From an uncultured Dysosmobacter sp. (GTDB taxonomy: Bacteria > Bacillota > Clostridia > Oscillospirales > Oscillospiraceae), in contig CAKTOO010000017.1 in the NCBI GenBank assembly GCA_934590165.1, forward strand, positions 1 through 60,888: a DNA stretch of 60,888 nt, read 5' to 3'. Positions 1-9,085 of this stretch are shown one piece after another. A program made the translations under genes and the position numbers. The stretch's first letter is position 1. Every line of letters begins with the position of its first letter. The notes under the pieces are model-generated. The model was not told the origin of the DNA. It ran no database searches and was given only the letters and a program-made list of their open reading frames with translations.

Positions 1-72
1 TTTTGCTGGTTGCTCTGCAATCTGCTCCTGTTTACCCTCCACACTTTTTCTTTTAGGCCATGTTTTGCTCAT
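1..72 (-). CDS. possible 5' end of a divergent gene running off the left edge
   Basis: An ATG at 72-70 on the minus strand opens a frame that stays open for 24 codons to the window edge (begins MSKTWPKRKS, then Gln/Glu/Lys-rich). The region upstream is purine-rich (AAGAAGAG) but not a strong ribosome binding site. It is divergent from the LysR gene, a common place for a LysR target. No family can be recognised from 24 residues, so this is only a possible partial gene. Confidence 0.3.
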   Translation of the reverse strand, partial: MSKTWPKRKSVEGKQEQIAEQPAK

Positions 73-128
73 CTCTTCTTTGTTTATATTGTATGGGCAC
101 ATGATCGGATTGTCAAATATAGTTTTTC

Positions 129-157
129 TTGATTTTTATCAGCTATTTTTATATTAT
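129..157 (+). promoter_or_regulatory. sigma-70-type promoter of the LysR gene
   Basis: TTGATT (129-134), a 17-base spacer and TATTAT (152-157) precede the LysR ribosome binding site GGAGG at 178-182. A longer reading of the LysR frame from 129 would start inside this promoter, which supports the ATG at 192. Confidence 0.55.
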
Positions 158-191
158 AAAAGAAATCCTTGTATTTTGGAGGTTTTGCCGG

Positions 192-1067
192 ATGAAATTG
201 CAGCAGCTGCGGTATTTTGAGGCCACCTGCCGCTTGGGCAGCATTTCCCGGGCGGCGGAATCCCTGCATGTGTCCCAGCCCTCGGTATCCATGGCCATTC
301 GGGACCTGGAGCGGGAGTTTGGCGTGTCTCTCATTGCCCGGCGGTACCAGGGCTTTTCCCTGACGGAAGAGGGGACCATTCTGCGGGAAATGGCGGAAAG
401 CCTGCTGCGCCACGCGGACCATGTATCCAACCGGATGCGGGCCCTGGGCCGACAGCGGCGGCCGGTGCGGCTGGGCGTGCCGCCCATGATCGGCACCGCC
501 CTCCTCCCCGCCCTTTACCGCCAGCTGGCTGACCGTTACCCGGAGCTGCTGCTGGCCACGGAGGAGCTGGGCACCAAGGCCCTCATCCGGGACCTGCGGG
601 AAAATGTGCTGGATGTGGCCTTTGTCTCCCACCACGCTCCCCTGCCTCCGGAGTTTGATGCGGTGCCCGTCACAGACATGGAGATCATCTGGTGCGCCCT
701 GCCGGGCCATCCTCTGGCCGGGAAGGACCACATTTCCATCCCGCAGCTGGAGGATGAACCGTTGGTATTTTTCCAGAGCAGCTTTTCCCTGCGGGAGCGG
801 GTCATGCAGCAGTTTGAAGACGCCGGTGTGACCCCCCATATTCTCCACGCCACAGAGCAGCTGTCTACTGTCCAGAGCCTTATCCGCAGCGGTACCGCCA
901 CCGGCTTTTTGCTGCGCCCCCTGGCAGCTACCATGCCGGATCTGGCGGCCCTTTCCCTGGAACCCCAGGTCTTTATACACGTAAGTCTCGTGTGGCGCCG
1001 CAGCCAAAAGCCCTTCCGGGATATGAGCCGCCTCATTGAGTTGTGCCGTCAGGTGCCGGTCCTATAA
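192..1067 (+). CDS. LysR-family transcriptional regulator
   Basis: 291 aa, the usual LysR length. The N-terminal winged helix (about residues 1-60) has the typical LGSISRAAESLHVSQPSVS helix-turn-helix, and the rest is a periplasmic-binding-protein-like effector domain. The start at 192 was chosen because GGAGG lies 9 bases upstream; an upstream in-frame start at 129 would add an unrelated hydrophobic tail. It ends convergently on the first DASS carrier gene, with one terminator between them. Targets may be that carrier or the divergent frame at the left edge. The ligand cannot be told from sequence. Confidence 0.9.
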   Translation: MKLQQLRYFEATCRLGSISRAAESLHVSQPSVSMAIRDLEREFGVSLIARRYQGFSLTEEGTILREMAESLLRHADHVSNRMRALGRQRRPVRLGVPPMIGTALLPALYRQLADRYPELLLATEELGTKALIRDLRENVLDVAFVSHHAPLPPEFDAVPVTDMEIIWCALPGHPLAGKDHISIPQLEDEPLVFFQSSFSLRERVMQQFEDAGVTPHILHATEQLSTVQSLIRSGTATGFLLRPLAATMPDLAALSLEPQVFIHVSLVWRRSQKPFRDMSRLIELCRQVPVL

Positions 1068-1099
1068 GTTTTTTACGGCAAACCGCATATACCAGAAAA

Positions 1100-1129
1100 G
1101 GTCCCCGGCGAAAGCCGGGGGCCTTTCTT
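1100..1129 (+). terminator. rho-independent terminator after the LysR gene
   Basis: A 10-bp GC-rich stem (1100-1109 with 1114-1123) with a GAAA tetraloop is followed by TTTCTT. It lies between convergent genes and may also stop transcription from the DASS side, where the U-tract is poorer. Confidence 0.75.
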
Positions 1130-1162
1130 GGTAGAAACTCTGTTTAAGATGAAGCTTATTAA

Positions 1163-2623
1163 TCAGACACCAATGTGGAAGATGCCCATGGTCACGCCAT
1201 ACAGAACGATGGGGAACACCACCAGGGCAATGAGCTTCAGGCCAAGGCCGCAGGTGACCAGATCCTTCATGGTGATCTCGCCGGTACCATAGGCGATGGC
1301 ATTGGGGGGAGTGGCGGGAGGCAGCATAAAGGCGAAGTTGCAGGAAAGCATGGTAGCAATCATCATAGCGAAGGGGCTGACACCGATGGCCTCGCCAACG
1401 CCAGCCAGAACGGGGATGAAAGCAGCCACGACCACGGCGTTGGTGGTCAGCTCGGTCAGCAGGGCGGTGACAATACCGACGATGATGCAGATCATGACGG
1501 CGTTCATGCCAGCCAGGCCGGACAGCATGTTGGCAACCCAAGCAGCCACGCCAGCATCCTTGAAGGCGTTGCCCATGACCATGGAGCCGCCCAGCAGGAT
1601 AACTGCGTTCCAGGGAACATCGTTGAAGCCAGTCTTCCAATCGCAGACATACTCAGCGTTCTTATAGTCAATAGGAATAGCCATGACCAGGAAAGCGCCC
1701 AGCATAGCAACGGTCTCATCAGTAGCAAAGGGGATCCACTTGCCCCACAGGATGGAGCGGGTGACCCACAGGACGCAGCAGGCCAGGAAGATGATAGCGG
1801 TGTACTTCTCGCCCTTGCTCATGGGACCCAACTCCTGATACTGCTTGCGGGCAACAGAGATATCCACGGGGGGCATCTTGTCGACCTTGAAGAACTTGAC
1901 CATGTAGATCCACATCAGGGGCAGCAGCACAATAGTGAAGGGCAGGCCGACCTTCAGCCAGTCCAGGAAGTTGATGCTGATTCCGATGGTGGACTCAATC
2001 AGGCCAATACCGGTGGGGTTGGTCGTAGTACCAATGACGGTAGCCATACCGCCGATGGTAGCGGCATAAGGAATGGACAGCACCATAGCCTTCTTCAGGC
2101 CCCGCGCATCATCGCCCAGGGTGGTGGCGATAGCCAGAGCCACGGGCAGCATCATAACGGTGGCGGCGGTGTTGGACATCCACATGGACACAAACGCCAC
2201 AGCCAGAATGAAGCCCAGGATCAGGGTGGTGGGCTTCTTGCCGATCTTGGACACGATGCCCAAGCTGATGCGCTTATGCAGGCCGTGCTTCACCATGGAG
2301 CCGGACAGGAAGCCGACGCCAACCAGCAGGTAGCAGGTCTGATATGCATAGTGCTTGAACAGCTGGATGTCGTTCTGGCCCTTGGCACCGGTAATGCCCA
2401 TCAGGGGGAACAACACAATCGGGAGCAGTGCAGTGAACGGAATCGGCATAGCCTCAGTGATCCAGAAGATCACCATCAGCACCGTGACCGCCAGCACGCG
2501 CTGTGCGACCACAGGGGTCTCTGTGACCGCAGCCAGGCTTGCGGGGGTAGGCATGAAGCCGATGATCAGCATCGCCAGAATGCCGACGATAAAGCCGATC
2601 TTGCGAACAGGATATTTACCCAT
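1163..2623 (-). CDS. DASS/SLC13-family sodium:dicarboxylate carrier, copy 1
   Basis: 486 aa, very hydrophobic, about 11-12 membrane segments. It carries the divalent-anion:sodium symporter hallmarks: two SNT-like motifs (SNTAATVMMLP near residue 165 and TTNAVVVAAFIP in the second half), GTTTNP, and a PPATPPNAIAYGTG stretch. Known family substrates are di- and tricarboxylates such as succinate, malate and citrate. The start is set at 2623 by AGGAGG just upstream; a longer frame to 2701 lacks a site. A near-identical paralog lies directly upstream on the same strand. It is probably expressed from the sigma-54 promoter at 2726-2741. Confidence 0.9.
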   Translation of the reverse strand: MGKYPVRKIGFIVGILAMLIIGFMPTPASLAAVTETPVVAQRVLAVTVLMVIFWITEAMPIPFTALLPIVLFPLMGITGAKGQNDIQLFKHYAYQTCYLLVGVGFLSGSMVKHGLHKRISLGIVSKIGKKPTTLILGFILAVAFVSMWMSNTAATVMMLPVALAIATTLGDDARGLKKAMVLSIPYAATIGGMATVIGTTTNPTGIGLIESTIGISINFLDWLKVGLPFTIVLLPLMWIYMVKFFKVDKMPPVDISVARKQYQELGPMSKGEKYTAIIFLACCVLWVTRSILWGKWIPFATDETVAMLGAFLVMAIPIDYKNAEYVCDWKTGFNDVPWNAVILLGGSMVMGNAFKDAGVAAWVANMLSGLAGMNAVMICIIVGIVTALLTELTTNAVVVAAFIPVLAGVGEAIGVSPFAMMIATMLSCNFAFMLPPATPPNAIAYGTGEITMKDLVTCGLGLKLIALVVFPIVLYGVTMGIFHIGV

Positions 2624-2725
2624 CGAATCTCCTCCTAAATAAAATACGGTTGAACCGGGCAGCTTCTTTCCCTCTCCGTCCGGCTCAGGGGTTTGCTCCA
2701 CAGAGCTTCATCGCTTTAACATTAT

Positions 2726-2741
2726 AGCAAATTTTATGCCA
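2726..2741 (-). promoter_or_regulatory. sigma-54 (-24/-12) promoter of DASS carrier 1
   Basis: Minus-strand TGGCATAAAATTTGCT has GG and GC exactly 10 bases apart, matching the TGGCAC-N5-TTGCA consensus. It lies about 100 bases before the carrier start. rpoN is encoded at 33.6 kb and a sigma-54 activator at 4.8-6.7 kb. A TATAAT-like string at 2721-2726 abuts it, but no -35 box was found. Confidence 0.8.
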
Positions 2742-2976
2742 GTTTAAGGCACAAGCAAAAAATAGCATTTGTCTTTTTCGACAAAGTAATTCTTTTAAAT
2801 TGTCGCCTTCATCAAATTGCACGAATGTCAAGAGGAAATCTCCACTTTTTTGATCCTGGTGAAGGCACTCTCCTTCAAAAAAAGCGCGTTTTTTCTTTCA
2901 CTTTTTTGGCGGAATGTTACAAGTGTTTAACGGTTTTTTAACGGTATGAAACATGAAAATTTTAGGAATTTCAAAG

Positions 2977-3011
2977 AAAATCCCCGCCGACAGATCGTCA
3001 GCGGGGATTTT
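2977..3011 (-). terminator. terminator after DASS carrier copy 2
   Basis: Stem 2981-2991 with 2997-3007 (one mismatch, loop AGATC), flanked by AAAA and TTTT. Read on the minus strand it ends in ATTTTCTTT. It separates the two tandem carriers into independent transcription units. Confidence 0.75.
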
Positions 3012-3036
3012 GTGTTGCAACATTTACAGCAATGTG

Positions 3037-4497
3037 TTATACACCGATGCCGAAAATTCCCATCGTAACACCGTACAGGACAATGGGGAACACCACCAGG
3101 GCGATGAGCTTCAGGCCAAGGCCGCAGGTGACCAGATCCTTCATGGTGATCTCGCCGGTACCATAGGCGATGGCATTGGGGGGAGTGGCGGGAGGCAGCA
3201 TAAAGGCGAAGTTGCAGGAAAGCATGGTAGCAATCATCATAGCGAAGGGGCTGACACCGATGGCCTCGCCAACGCCAGCCAGAACGGGGATGAAAGCAGC
3301 CACGACCACGGCGTTGGTGGTCAGCTCGGTCAGCAGGGCGGTGACAATACCGACGATGATGCAGATCATGACGGCGTTCATGCCAGCCAGGCCGGACAGC
3401 ATGTTGGCAACCCAAGCGGCGCAACCGGCATCCTTGAAGGCGTTGCCCATGACCATGGAGCCGCCCAGCAGGATAACTGCGTTCCAGGGGATGTCATTGA
3501 AGCCGGTCTTCCAGTCGCAGACATACTCGGCATTCTTGTAGTCGGTAGGAATGGCCATAACCAGGAAAGCGCCCAGCATAGCAACGGTCTCATCAGTGGC
3601 AAAGGGCATGTACTTGCCCCACAGGATGGAGCGGGTGACCCACAGGACGCAGCAGAACAGGAAGATACCAGCCGTCCACTTCTCGCCCTTGCTCATGGGA
3701 CCCAGCTCCTGATACTGCTTGCGGGCAAGAGAGATGTCCACAGGGGGCATCTTGTCAACCTTGAAGAACTTGACCATGTAGATCCACATCAGGGGCACCA
3801 GCACCACGGTGAAAGGCAGGCCGATCTTCAGCCAGTCCAGGAAGTTGATGCTGATTCCGATGGTGGACTCAATCAGGCCAATACCGGTGGGGTTGGTCGT
3901 AGTACCAATGACGGTAGCCATACCGCCGATGGTAGCGGCATAAGGAATGGACAGCACCATAGCCTTCTTCAGGCCCCGCGCATCATCGCCCAGGGTGGTG
4001 GCGATAGCCAGAGCCACGGGCAGCATCATAACGGTGGCGGCGGTGTTGGACATCCACATGGACACAAACGCCACAGCCAGAATGAAGCCCAGGATCAGGG
4101 TGGTGGGCTTCTTGCCGATCTTGGACACGATGCCCAAGCTGATGCGCTTATGCAGGCCGTGCTTCACCATGGAGCCGGACAGGAAGCCGACGCCAACCAG
4201 CAGGTAGCAGGTCTGATATGCATAGTGCTTGAACAGCTGGATGTCGTTCTGGCCCTTGGCGCCAGTGATGCCCATCAGGGGGAACAGCAGAATCGGGAGC
4301 AGCGCGGTAAACGGAATTGGCATGGCCTCAGTGATCCAGAAAATCACCATCAGCACCGTGACCGCCAGCACGCGCTGTGCGATCACAGGTGTTTCCGTGA
4401 CCGCCGCCAGGCTTACGGGAGTAGGCATGAAGCCGATGATCAGCATCGCCAGAATGCCGACGATAAAGCCGATTTTGCGAACAGAATATTTACCCAT
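3037..4497 (-). CDS. DASS/SLC13-family sodium:dicarboxylate carrier, copy 2
   Basis: 486 aa, same length and motifs as the copy at 1163-2623. The proteins differ at only a few tens of positions, for example around the GVAAWVANM versus GCAAWVANM helix. Two DNA tracts, one of about 435 bp and one of about 310 bp, are identical between the copies, while flanking parts differ. AGGAGG precedes the start. It has its own sigma-54 promoter and terminator. The copies may differ in substrate preference or in response to the activator; the sequence does not say which. Confidence 0.9.
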   Translation of the reverse strand: MGKYSVRKIGFIVGILAMLIIGFMPTPVSLAAVTETPVIAQRVLAVTVLMVIFWITEAMPIPFTALLPILLFPLMGITGAKGQNDIQLFKHYAYQTCYLLVGVGFLSGSMVKHGLHKRISLGIVSKIGKKPTTLILGFILAVAFVSMWMSNTAATVMMLPVALAIATTLGDDARGLKKAMVLSIPYAATIGGMATVIGTTTNPTGIGLIESTIGISINFLDWLKIGLPFTVVLVPLMWIYMVKFFKVDKMPPVDISLARKQYQELGPMSKGEKWTAGIFLFCCVLWVTRSILWGKYMPFATDETVAMLGAFLVMAIPTDYKNAEYVCDWKTGFNDIPWNAVILLGGSMVMGNAFKDAGCAAWVANMLSGLAGMNAVMICIIVGIVTALLTELTTNAVVVAAFIPVLAGVGEAIGVSPFAMMIATMLSCNFAFMLPPATPPNAIAYGTGEITMKDLVTCGLGLKLIALVVFPIVLYGVTMGIFGIGV

Positions 4498-4558
4498 TGA
4501 ATCTCCTCCTCAGTCATACATTTCAAGAGTATCTCCGGCCGAATTCGATAAAATATAA

Positions 4559-4574
4559 AGCAAAAACAGTGCCA
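4559..4574 (-). promoter_or_regulatory. sigma-54 (-24/-12) promoter of DASS carrier 2
   Basis: Minus-strand TGGCACTGTTTTTGCT matches TGGCAC-N5-TTGCW exactly, 62 bases before the carrier start. A GCAACGTTGC palindrome at 4708-4717 upstream is a possible activator site, though unsupported elsewhere. Confidence 0.8.
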
Positions 4575-4729
4575 CTTCTGTTCACTTCGACCGCTTTTCA
4601 CAACCTCTAAACACATATATCAATTTTGAAAGCAACATCTTCACGCCGGTCCCCCCTGGCTTAACAGCTTTTTGCGGAGCGTGTCCGGCAACTTGTTTCA
4701 CCGTTACGCAACGTTGCATTCAGCACAAA

Positions 4730-4756
4730 GGAGCACGCTGCAACGCAGCGCGCTCC
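4730..4756 (-). terminator. possible terminator after the PrpR-N sigma-54 activator gene
   Basis: Near-perfect 12-bp GC-rich stem followed on the minus strand by a short CTTTGTG. It lies 16 bases after the stop. The U-tract is weak. Confidence 0.45.
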
Positions 4757-4771
4757 TCCACCGTCTCCCGC

Positions 4772-6736
4772 CTACGGGCGGGTAATGCCGTACTTTTTCA
4801 TTTTGCGCCACAGGGTCTGCCGGCTGCACCCCAGGGACTTCGCCGCATCCTCCATGGAGTCCGGGCAGTTCCGCAGGGCCGCCTCAATAGCGCTCCGCTC
4901 CCGGCTGTCCGCCTCCTCCGCCGGCACCCGGCGGGGCTGCGGCGCTCCCGCGGACCGGCGGCGCATGATCTCCGTCATGACACCGCTGCCCACTTCGTTC
5001 CCGTTTTCCAGCAGGATATGGACCCGCTCTGTAAAGTTTTGCAGTTCCCGGATATTGCCGTACCAGGCATAATCCCGCACCTGGGCCAGCATATCCAGAT
5101 ACCGTTTTTCCTGCTCCGCCGTGGTCTTGCCGCCGCAGAGCCTTCGGAAATACTTCAGCCCCAGCAGCCGCACATCCTCTCCCCGGTCCCGCAGAGGCGG
5201 CAGCGCCAGGTCCAGCACGTTCAGGCGGTAGTACAAGTCCTCCCGGAAACGGCCCTCCATGGTCTCCTGGATCAGGTCCTTGTTAGTGGCGGTGATGATA
5301 CGCACATCCACGGGGATGACCCGGTTGCCGCCCACCCGGCGGACCTCCTTCTCCTGGAGGACCCGCAGCAGCTCCACCTGGGTCTCCCGGGGGATCTCGC
5401 CGATCTCATCCAAGAAAATGGTGCCGCCGTGGGCCAATTCAAACAAACCCTCACGGCCGTTTTTGGAGGCGCCGGTAAATGCCCCCGCCTCATAGCCGAA
5501 CAGCTCGCTTTCCAGCAGGTTGTTGCTGACGGCGGCGCAGTTGATCGCCACAAAGGGACCGTCCCGCCGGGCGCTGGCGTTGTGGATACTCTGGGCAAAC
5601 AGCTCCTTGCCGGTGCCGGTTTCGCCGTGGATGAGCACCGCCGCCTGGGAGGAGGCGTAGCTGCGGGCGATCTGGATGGTACTTCGGATAGCCCGGGACT
5701 CTCCCACGATGTCATCAAAGGAGTATTTTGCCACCAGGCCCTTCTCGTGGAGCTTCAACCGGATCTTCTGCTCGGTGGTCTGCAGCTGCTTGATATCCTG
5801 GAAGGTGGCCACTACGCCGCGGATCTGACCGTCCACCACAATGGGAATGCGGTTGGTATTGGTAAGCACTTTCCCAATCTTCATCATCTGGTTGGTCTGC
5901 TTCACGCCGGAGCGCAGCACATCCGGCAGCATCGTATTGGGCAGGACCTTTTCCACCGGCTTGCCGATGGCGTCCGCCGCCCGGCAGCCCATGATTCGCT
6001 CCGCCACCGGGTTCAGTACCTGGACCCGGCTCTGGTCATCAATGGACATGATGGCATCGTGGGTGAAATTCAAAACCGCCTGGTAGGTCTCCATCCGGGT
6101 CTTGATGGCCCGCTGCTTCTCCGCCTCCTCGTGCTGGATGCGGCTGATCTGCTCCGCTACCACCAGGGCATTGACGATGGTCTCCTCTGAGTTTTCCACG
6201 GTGATGTGGGGAAACCCGAGTTCTTTGGAGATCGGCTCCGTCCAGGCGCCGCCGATGCCCACCGCAGCGCCGTCCGCCATGGCGGAACGGACACAGCCCC
6301 AGCAGTCCTCGTATGTTTTAAAAATATAGTTTTTGGCCTGAATATCCAGCATTTCACACATCTGCATGACATCGTCGCTCAGTGCGTCATAGGTAAAGAA
6401 CGCGATGAGGCCCGGTGTGTGAAGGCCCCAGTCCTTCAGCATCCGCAGGTAGTCCATCAGAGAGTTGTTCAGGCCCACTACCTTCACGTCGGTAGTCTCC
6501 TCCACGATCTGCTGGGTGCCTTTTCGGGAGACGATGATCCTGGCGCCCTTTTTGGCCAGGGTCTGGGCGCATTCCACGATCTCCCGCCGTCCGTTGGATG
6601 CCACAAACACATCCACGTTCATATGGCTCCGCTCCGCGATGATAGCCCGCGCTTTCTCCGCCAACTGGCGAGTGGGCGCCATCATGCAGATCTCCTGCAC
6701 GCTCTCCACCCGCTTCCAGTCCAGTTCCTGTTGCAT
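4772..6736 (-). CDS. sigma-54-dependent activator with PrpR-N, PAS and AAA+ domains
   Basis: 654 aa. Order: PrpR_N-like sensor (about 1-180), PAS (about 215-320, with FTHDAIMSIDDQSRVQVLNP), AAA+ sigma-54 interaction domain (about 345-575, Walker A GETGTGKE, GAFTGA loop, LFLDEIGE), and a C-terminal Fis-type helix-turn-helix ending in SRQTLWRKMKKYGI. The intact GAFTGA loop means it should contact RpoN. PrpR_N domains are known to sense small organic acids or their CoA products. Start 6736 was chosen over 6808 because a GGAGAGGTG site precedes it. It sits among four units with -24/-12 promoters, so it is their probable activator. Confidence 0.9.
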   Translation of the reverse strand: MQQELDWKRVESVQEICMMAPTRQLAEKARAIIAERSHMNVDVFVASNGRREIVECAQTLAKKGARIIVSRKGTQQIVEETTDVKVVGLNNSLMDYLRMLKDWGLHTPGLIAFFTYDALSDDVMQMCEMLDIQAKNYIFKTYEDCWGCVRSAMADGAAVGIGGAWTEPISKELGFPHITVENSEETIVNALVVAEQISRIQHEEAEKQRAIKTRMETYQAVLNFTHDAIMSIDDQSRVQVLNPVAERIMGCRAADAIGKPVEKVLPNTMLPDVLRSGVKQTNQMMKIGKVLTNTNRIPIVVDGQIRGVVATFQDIKQLQTTEQKIRLKLHEKGLVAKYSFDDIVGESRAIRSTIQIARSYASSQAAVLIHGETGTGKELFAQSIHNASARRDGPFVAINCAAVSNNLLESELFGYEAGAFTGASKNGREGLFELAHGGTIFLDEIGEIPRETQVELLRVLQEKEVRRVGGNRVIPVDVRIITATNKDLIQETMEGRFREDLYYRLNVLDLALPPLRDRGEDVRLLGLKYFRRLCGGKTTAEQEKRYLDMLAQVRDYAWYGNIRELQNFTERVHILLENGNEVGSGVMTEIMRRRSAGAPQPRRVPAEEADSRERSAIEAALRNCPDSMEDAAKSLGCSRQTLWRKMKKYGITRP

Positions 6737-6802
6737 ACGTTTCACCTCTCCATTAACGCATGAAACAAATATAGCATGTTTTTTGTCGAAAAGAAAGAGA
6801 CA

Positions 6803-6846
6803 GCGCAAAAAAAAAGGACTGCCCGGCGGGCAGTCCTTTTTTGCGC
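6803..6846 (-). terminator. terminator after the lyase gene
   Basis: Symmetrical hairpin: an A-run, GGACTGCCCG...CGGGCAGTCC, and a T-run at about 6807-6842, flanked by GCGC arms. It ends the CoA-transferase/lyase unit just before the separately started activator gene. Confidence 0.85.
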
Positions 6847-6853
6847 TGCGGTT

Positions 6854-7768
6854 TTACACGCAGGGAGCCTTTTTATACAGGGGCGTCAGGTGGCTGACGA
6901 TGTTGGCGTGCACGTTGGCCTGGATCAGCTCCACAGCCTCGTGGAGCACATCGTTGTTGATGCCGGTCTCCACACCCATCTCACTCATCATGTTCAGCAC
7001 ATCCTCGGTGGCCACGTTACCGGCGGCGCCGGGAGCGAAGGGGCAGCCGCCGAGGCCGCCGGCGGCGGACTCAAACTTGTGAACGCCCAGCTGCATACAC
7101 ACCAGGGTGTTGGCCAGCGCCAGGCCCCGGGTATCATGGAGGTGCATGACGAACTTATCGGCGCCGAACTGATCCACCAGAACGCTCATCAGGTCATAGG
7201 TACGCTTGGGGTTGGACATACCCACGGTATCGGCGATCATGACCTCCTGGCAGCCCTGGTCCAGACCGAACTGAACCATTTCCGCCACCCGCTCGGTGCG
7301 GATCTCCTCGCCGAAGGGGCAGCCCAGCGCCGTGGCCAGAGCCAGACGGAAACGCATTTTGTCGCCGTATTGGCCAATGAGTCCCTTGAACTGCTCCAGG
7401 GACTCGGCAGGGGTCCGGCGGACATTGGCCATGTTGTGCTTTTCGCTGACGCTGACCACATAGGTCAGCTCATCCACGCCGCACTCCAGCGCGGTCTCCA
7501 CGCCCCGGGCATTGGGCACCAGGGCCACGGAACGGACGCCGTGCTCCTTCAGGGTATCCTTCACCGCCAGCATAACGTCCTTGGCGTCAGCCATCTGGGG
7601 AATGGCCTTGGGGCTGACGAAGGAAACAGCCTCCACCCGCTTGAAACCGGCCTCCGCCAGCTTTTTAATGATGGCCACCTTGGCGTCAAAGGGAATGATG
7701 TCATGAACATTCTGGAAGCCGTCCCGGGGACAAACCTCGATCAGTTCCACTTTTTCAGGCAGATTCAT
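6854..7768 (-). CDS. HMG-CoA lyase-family enzyme (3-hydroxyacyl-CoA carbon-carbon lyase)
   Basis: 304 aa, a DRE-TIM metallolyase of HMG-CoA lyase length. The metal and base region CPRDGFQN lies at about residues 13-20, the His pair region HLHDTRG is in the second half, and the flexible catalytic-Cys loop GLGGCPFAPGAAGNVATED is intact. Known members cleave HMG-CoA to acetyl-CoA plus acetoacetate, or related 3-hydroxy-3-methyl acyl-CoAs. It lies 42 bases after a class III CoA-transferase that would make the CoA thioester, in a unit with a consensus sigma-54 promoter and beside dicarboxylate carriers. The substrate is inferred to be a branched hydroxy-dicarboxylate, such as 3-hydroxy-3-methylglutarate or citramalate. 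Confidence 0.85.
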   Translation of the reverse strand: MNLPEKVELIEVCPRDGFQNVHDIIPFDAKVAIIKKLAEAGFKRVEAVSFVSPKAIPQMADAKDVMLAVKDTLKEHGVRSVALVPNARGVETALECGVDELTYVVSVSEKHNMANVRRTPAESLEQFKGLIGQYGDKMRFRLALATALGCPFGEEIRTERVAEMVQFGLDQGCQEVMIADTVGMSNPKRTYDLMSVLVDQFGADKFVMHLHDTRGLALANTLVCMQLGVHKFESAAGGLGGCPFAPGAAGNVATEDVLNMMSEMGVETGINNDVLHEAVELIQANVHANIVSHLTPLYKKAPCV

Positions 7769-7810
7769 GGGAAAAACTCCTTTTCAAAATTTTATATTTG
7801 CGGCGGGCGC

Positions 7811-9010
7811 TCAGATCACGCCCTGTTCCTTCAGTTCCTGCAAGCGCTCCGGGCTGACGCCGAACACGTTTTCATATATGTCCTCGTTGTCCTGGCCCAG
7901 GGCGGGCGGCACGGAGCGCAGGCGGGGCATGCTGTCCATCAGCTTCACGGGGTTGCCGTTGATGCGCAGGTGGCCGGCAACGGGGTGGTCGCAGTCCAGG
8001 AACATCTCCCGCACATTGGCGATGTGGTCGTTCTCCATAACGGCCTTGATATCATTGATGGGACCCGCAGGGACGCCGGCGGCCAGGACCATGTCCACAG
8101 CTTCCTCGATGGTGTGCTGGGCGGACCATTCCTCCACGATGACCTTCAGCTCCGCCTCGTGAGCCAGACGGTCGGCAGGTGTGGCATACCGGGGATCGTC
8201 CACCAGCTCCGGCCGGTGCAGGACCTTGTTGCACAGCAGAGCAAACAGCTTGTCGTTGCCGCAGCCGATGACGAAGTCGCCGTCGCTGGCCTTGAACGAA
8301 TCATAAGGCGCGGCGGAGGGATAACGGTTGCCCATACGAACCGGCTGCACGCCGTTCACCTGATAGCGCTGGGTATTGTTCTCCAGGCAGGAGACCAGGC
8401 CGTCTACCAGGGATACATCCACACGCTGGCCCTTGCCGGTGATCTGCCGGCCGTTCAGGGCCGCCAGGATGCCGATGCACAGGTTCAGTCCGCCCACCAG
8501 GTCACCAATGGCGCTGCCGGTGCGGAGGGGGCCGCCGCCATACTCGCCGGTAAGGCTCATCAGGCCGCTCATAGCTTGGGCGATGATATCATAACCGGGC
8601 CGCTGGTGCAGGGGGCCATAGGCGCCGAAGCCGGACACGGCGGCATAGATGATGCGGGGATTGACCTCCTTCAGCACATCATAGCCAAGGCCCAGCTTGT
8701 CCATGACGCCGGGGCGGTAATTTTCCACCACCACATCGGCGTTCTTCACCATCTCCTTGAACAATTCCTTGCCCTCGGGGTTTTTCAGGTTTAATGTAAC
8801 GCCTTTTTTGTTACGGTTAAGGTTACAGTAATACAAGCTCTCGCCGTTTTTAAAGGGTGGGAGTTTCCGGGTGTCGTCTCCGCTGCCGGGGATCTCAATT
8901 TTAATAACCTCGGCGCCCAAATCCGCCAGATACATGGTGCAATAGGGGCCTGCCATGACCCGGGTCAGGTCCAGCACGCGGATGTTGCTCAGTGCCATAG
9001 GCATATCCAT
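7811..9010 (-). CDS. CaiB/BaiF class III CoA-transferase
   Basis: 399 aa, typical for the formyl-CoA transferase/CaiB fold. It opens with IRVLDLTRVMAGPYCTMYLADLGAEVIKIE, whose Asp region is family-typical, and has VENYRPGVMDKLGLGYD and the YDIIAQAMSGLMSLTGE helix. Class III enzymes move CoA between carboxylic acids through an aspartyl-CoA intermediate. The start at 9010 follows AGGAGG; a longer frame to 9067 would begin almost at the transcription start of the promoter at 9086-9101. It forms a two-gene unit with the lyase, consistent with activation followed by cleavage of one acid. Confidence 0.88.
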   Translation of the reverse strand: MDMPMALSNIRVLDLTRVMAGPYCTMYLADLGAEVIKIEIPGSGDDTRKLPPFKNGESLYYCNLNRNKKGVTLNLKNPEGKELFKEMVKNADVVVENYRPGVMDKLGLGYDVLKEVNPRIIYAAVSGFGAYGPLHQRPGYDIIAQAMSGLMSLTGEYGGGPLRTGSAIGDLVGGLNLCIGILAALNGRQITGKGQRVDVSLVDGLVSCLENNTQRYQVNGVQPVRMGNRYPSAAPYDSFKASDGDFVIGCGNDKLFALLCNKVLHRPELVDDPRYATPADRLAHEAELKVIVEEWSAQHTIEEAVDMVLAAGVPAGPINDIKAVMENDHIANVREMFLDCDHPVAGHLRINGNPVKLMDSMPRLRSVPPALGQDNEDIYENVFGVSPERLQELKEQGVI

Positions 9011-9085
9011 TGGAATCGTTCCTCCTTTTCTGTCTTCTCCGGAACGGCGGGCCGGACCGGAGACCAATGCTTTTTGTGATAATTT

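Larger units (their letters stand above)
2624..3036. other. 413-bp spacer between the two DASS genes
   Basis: No gene seen. It holds the sigma-54 promoter of copy 1, the terminator of copy 2 (2977-3011), and an inverted repeat TTTGTC-N6-GACAAA at 2768-2785 that could be an activator site. It is AT-rich compared with its neighbours and is not repeated upstream of copy 2, so the duplication covers the coding sequence only. Confidence 0.6.

Noticed and set aside
2721..2726. TATAAT as a sigma-70 -10 box for DASS carrier 1
   Set aside because: No -35 element at a suitable distance, and the string abuts a far better -24/-12 site.
4708..4717. GCAACGTTGC palindrome as the binding site of the PrpR-N activator
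   Set aside because: No matching copy was found upstream of the other three promoters this activator is thought to serve, so it is not supported.
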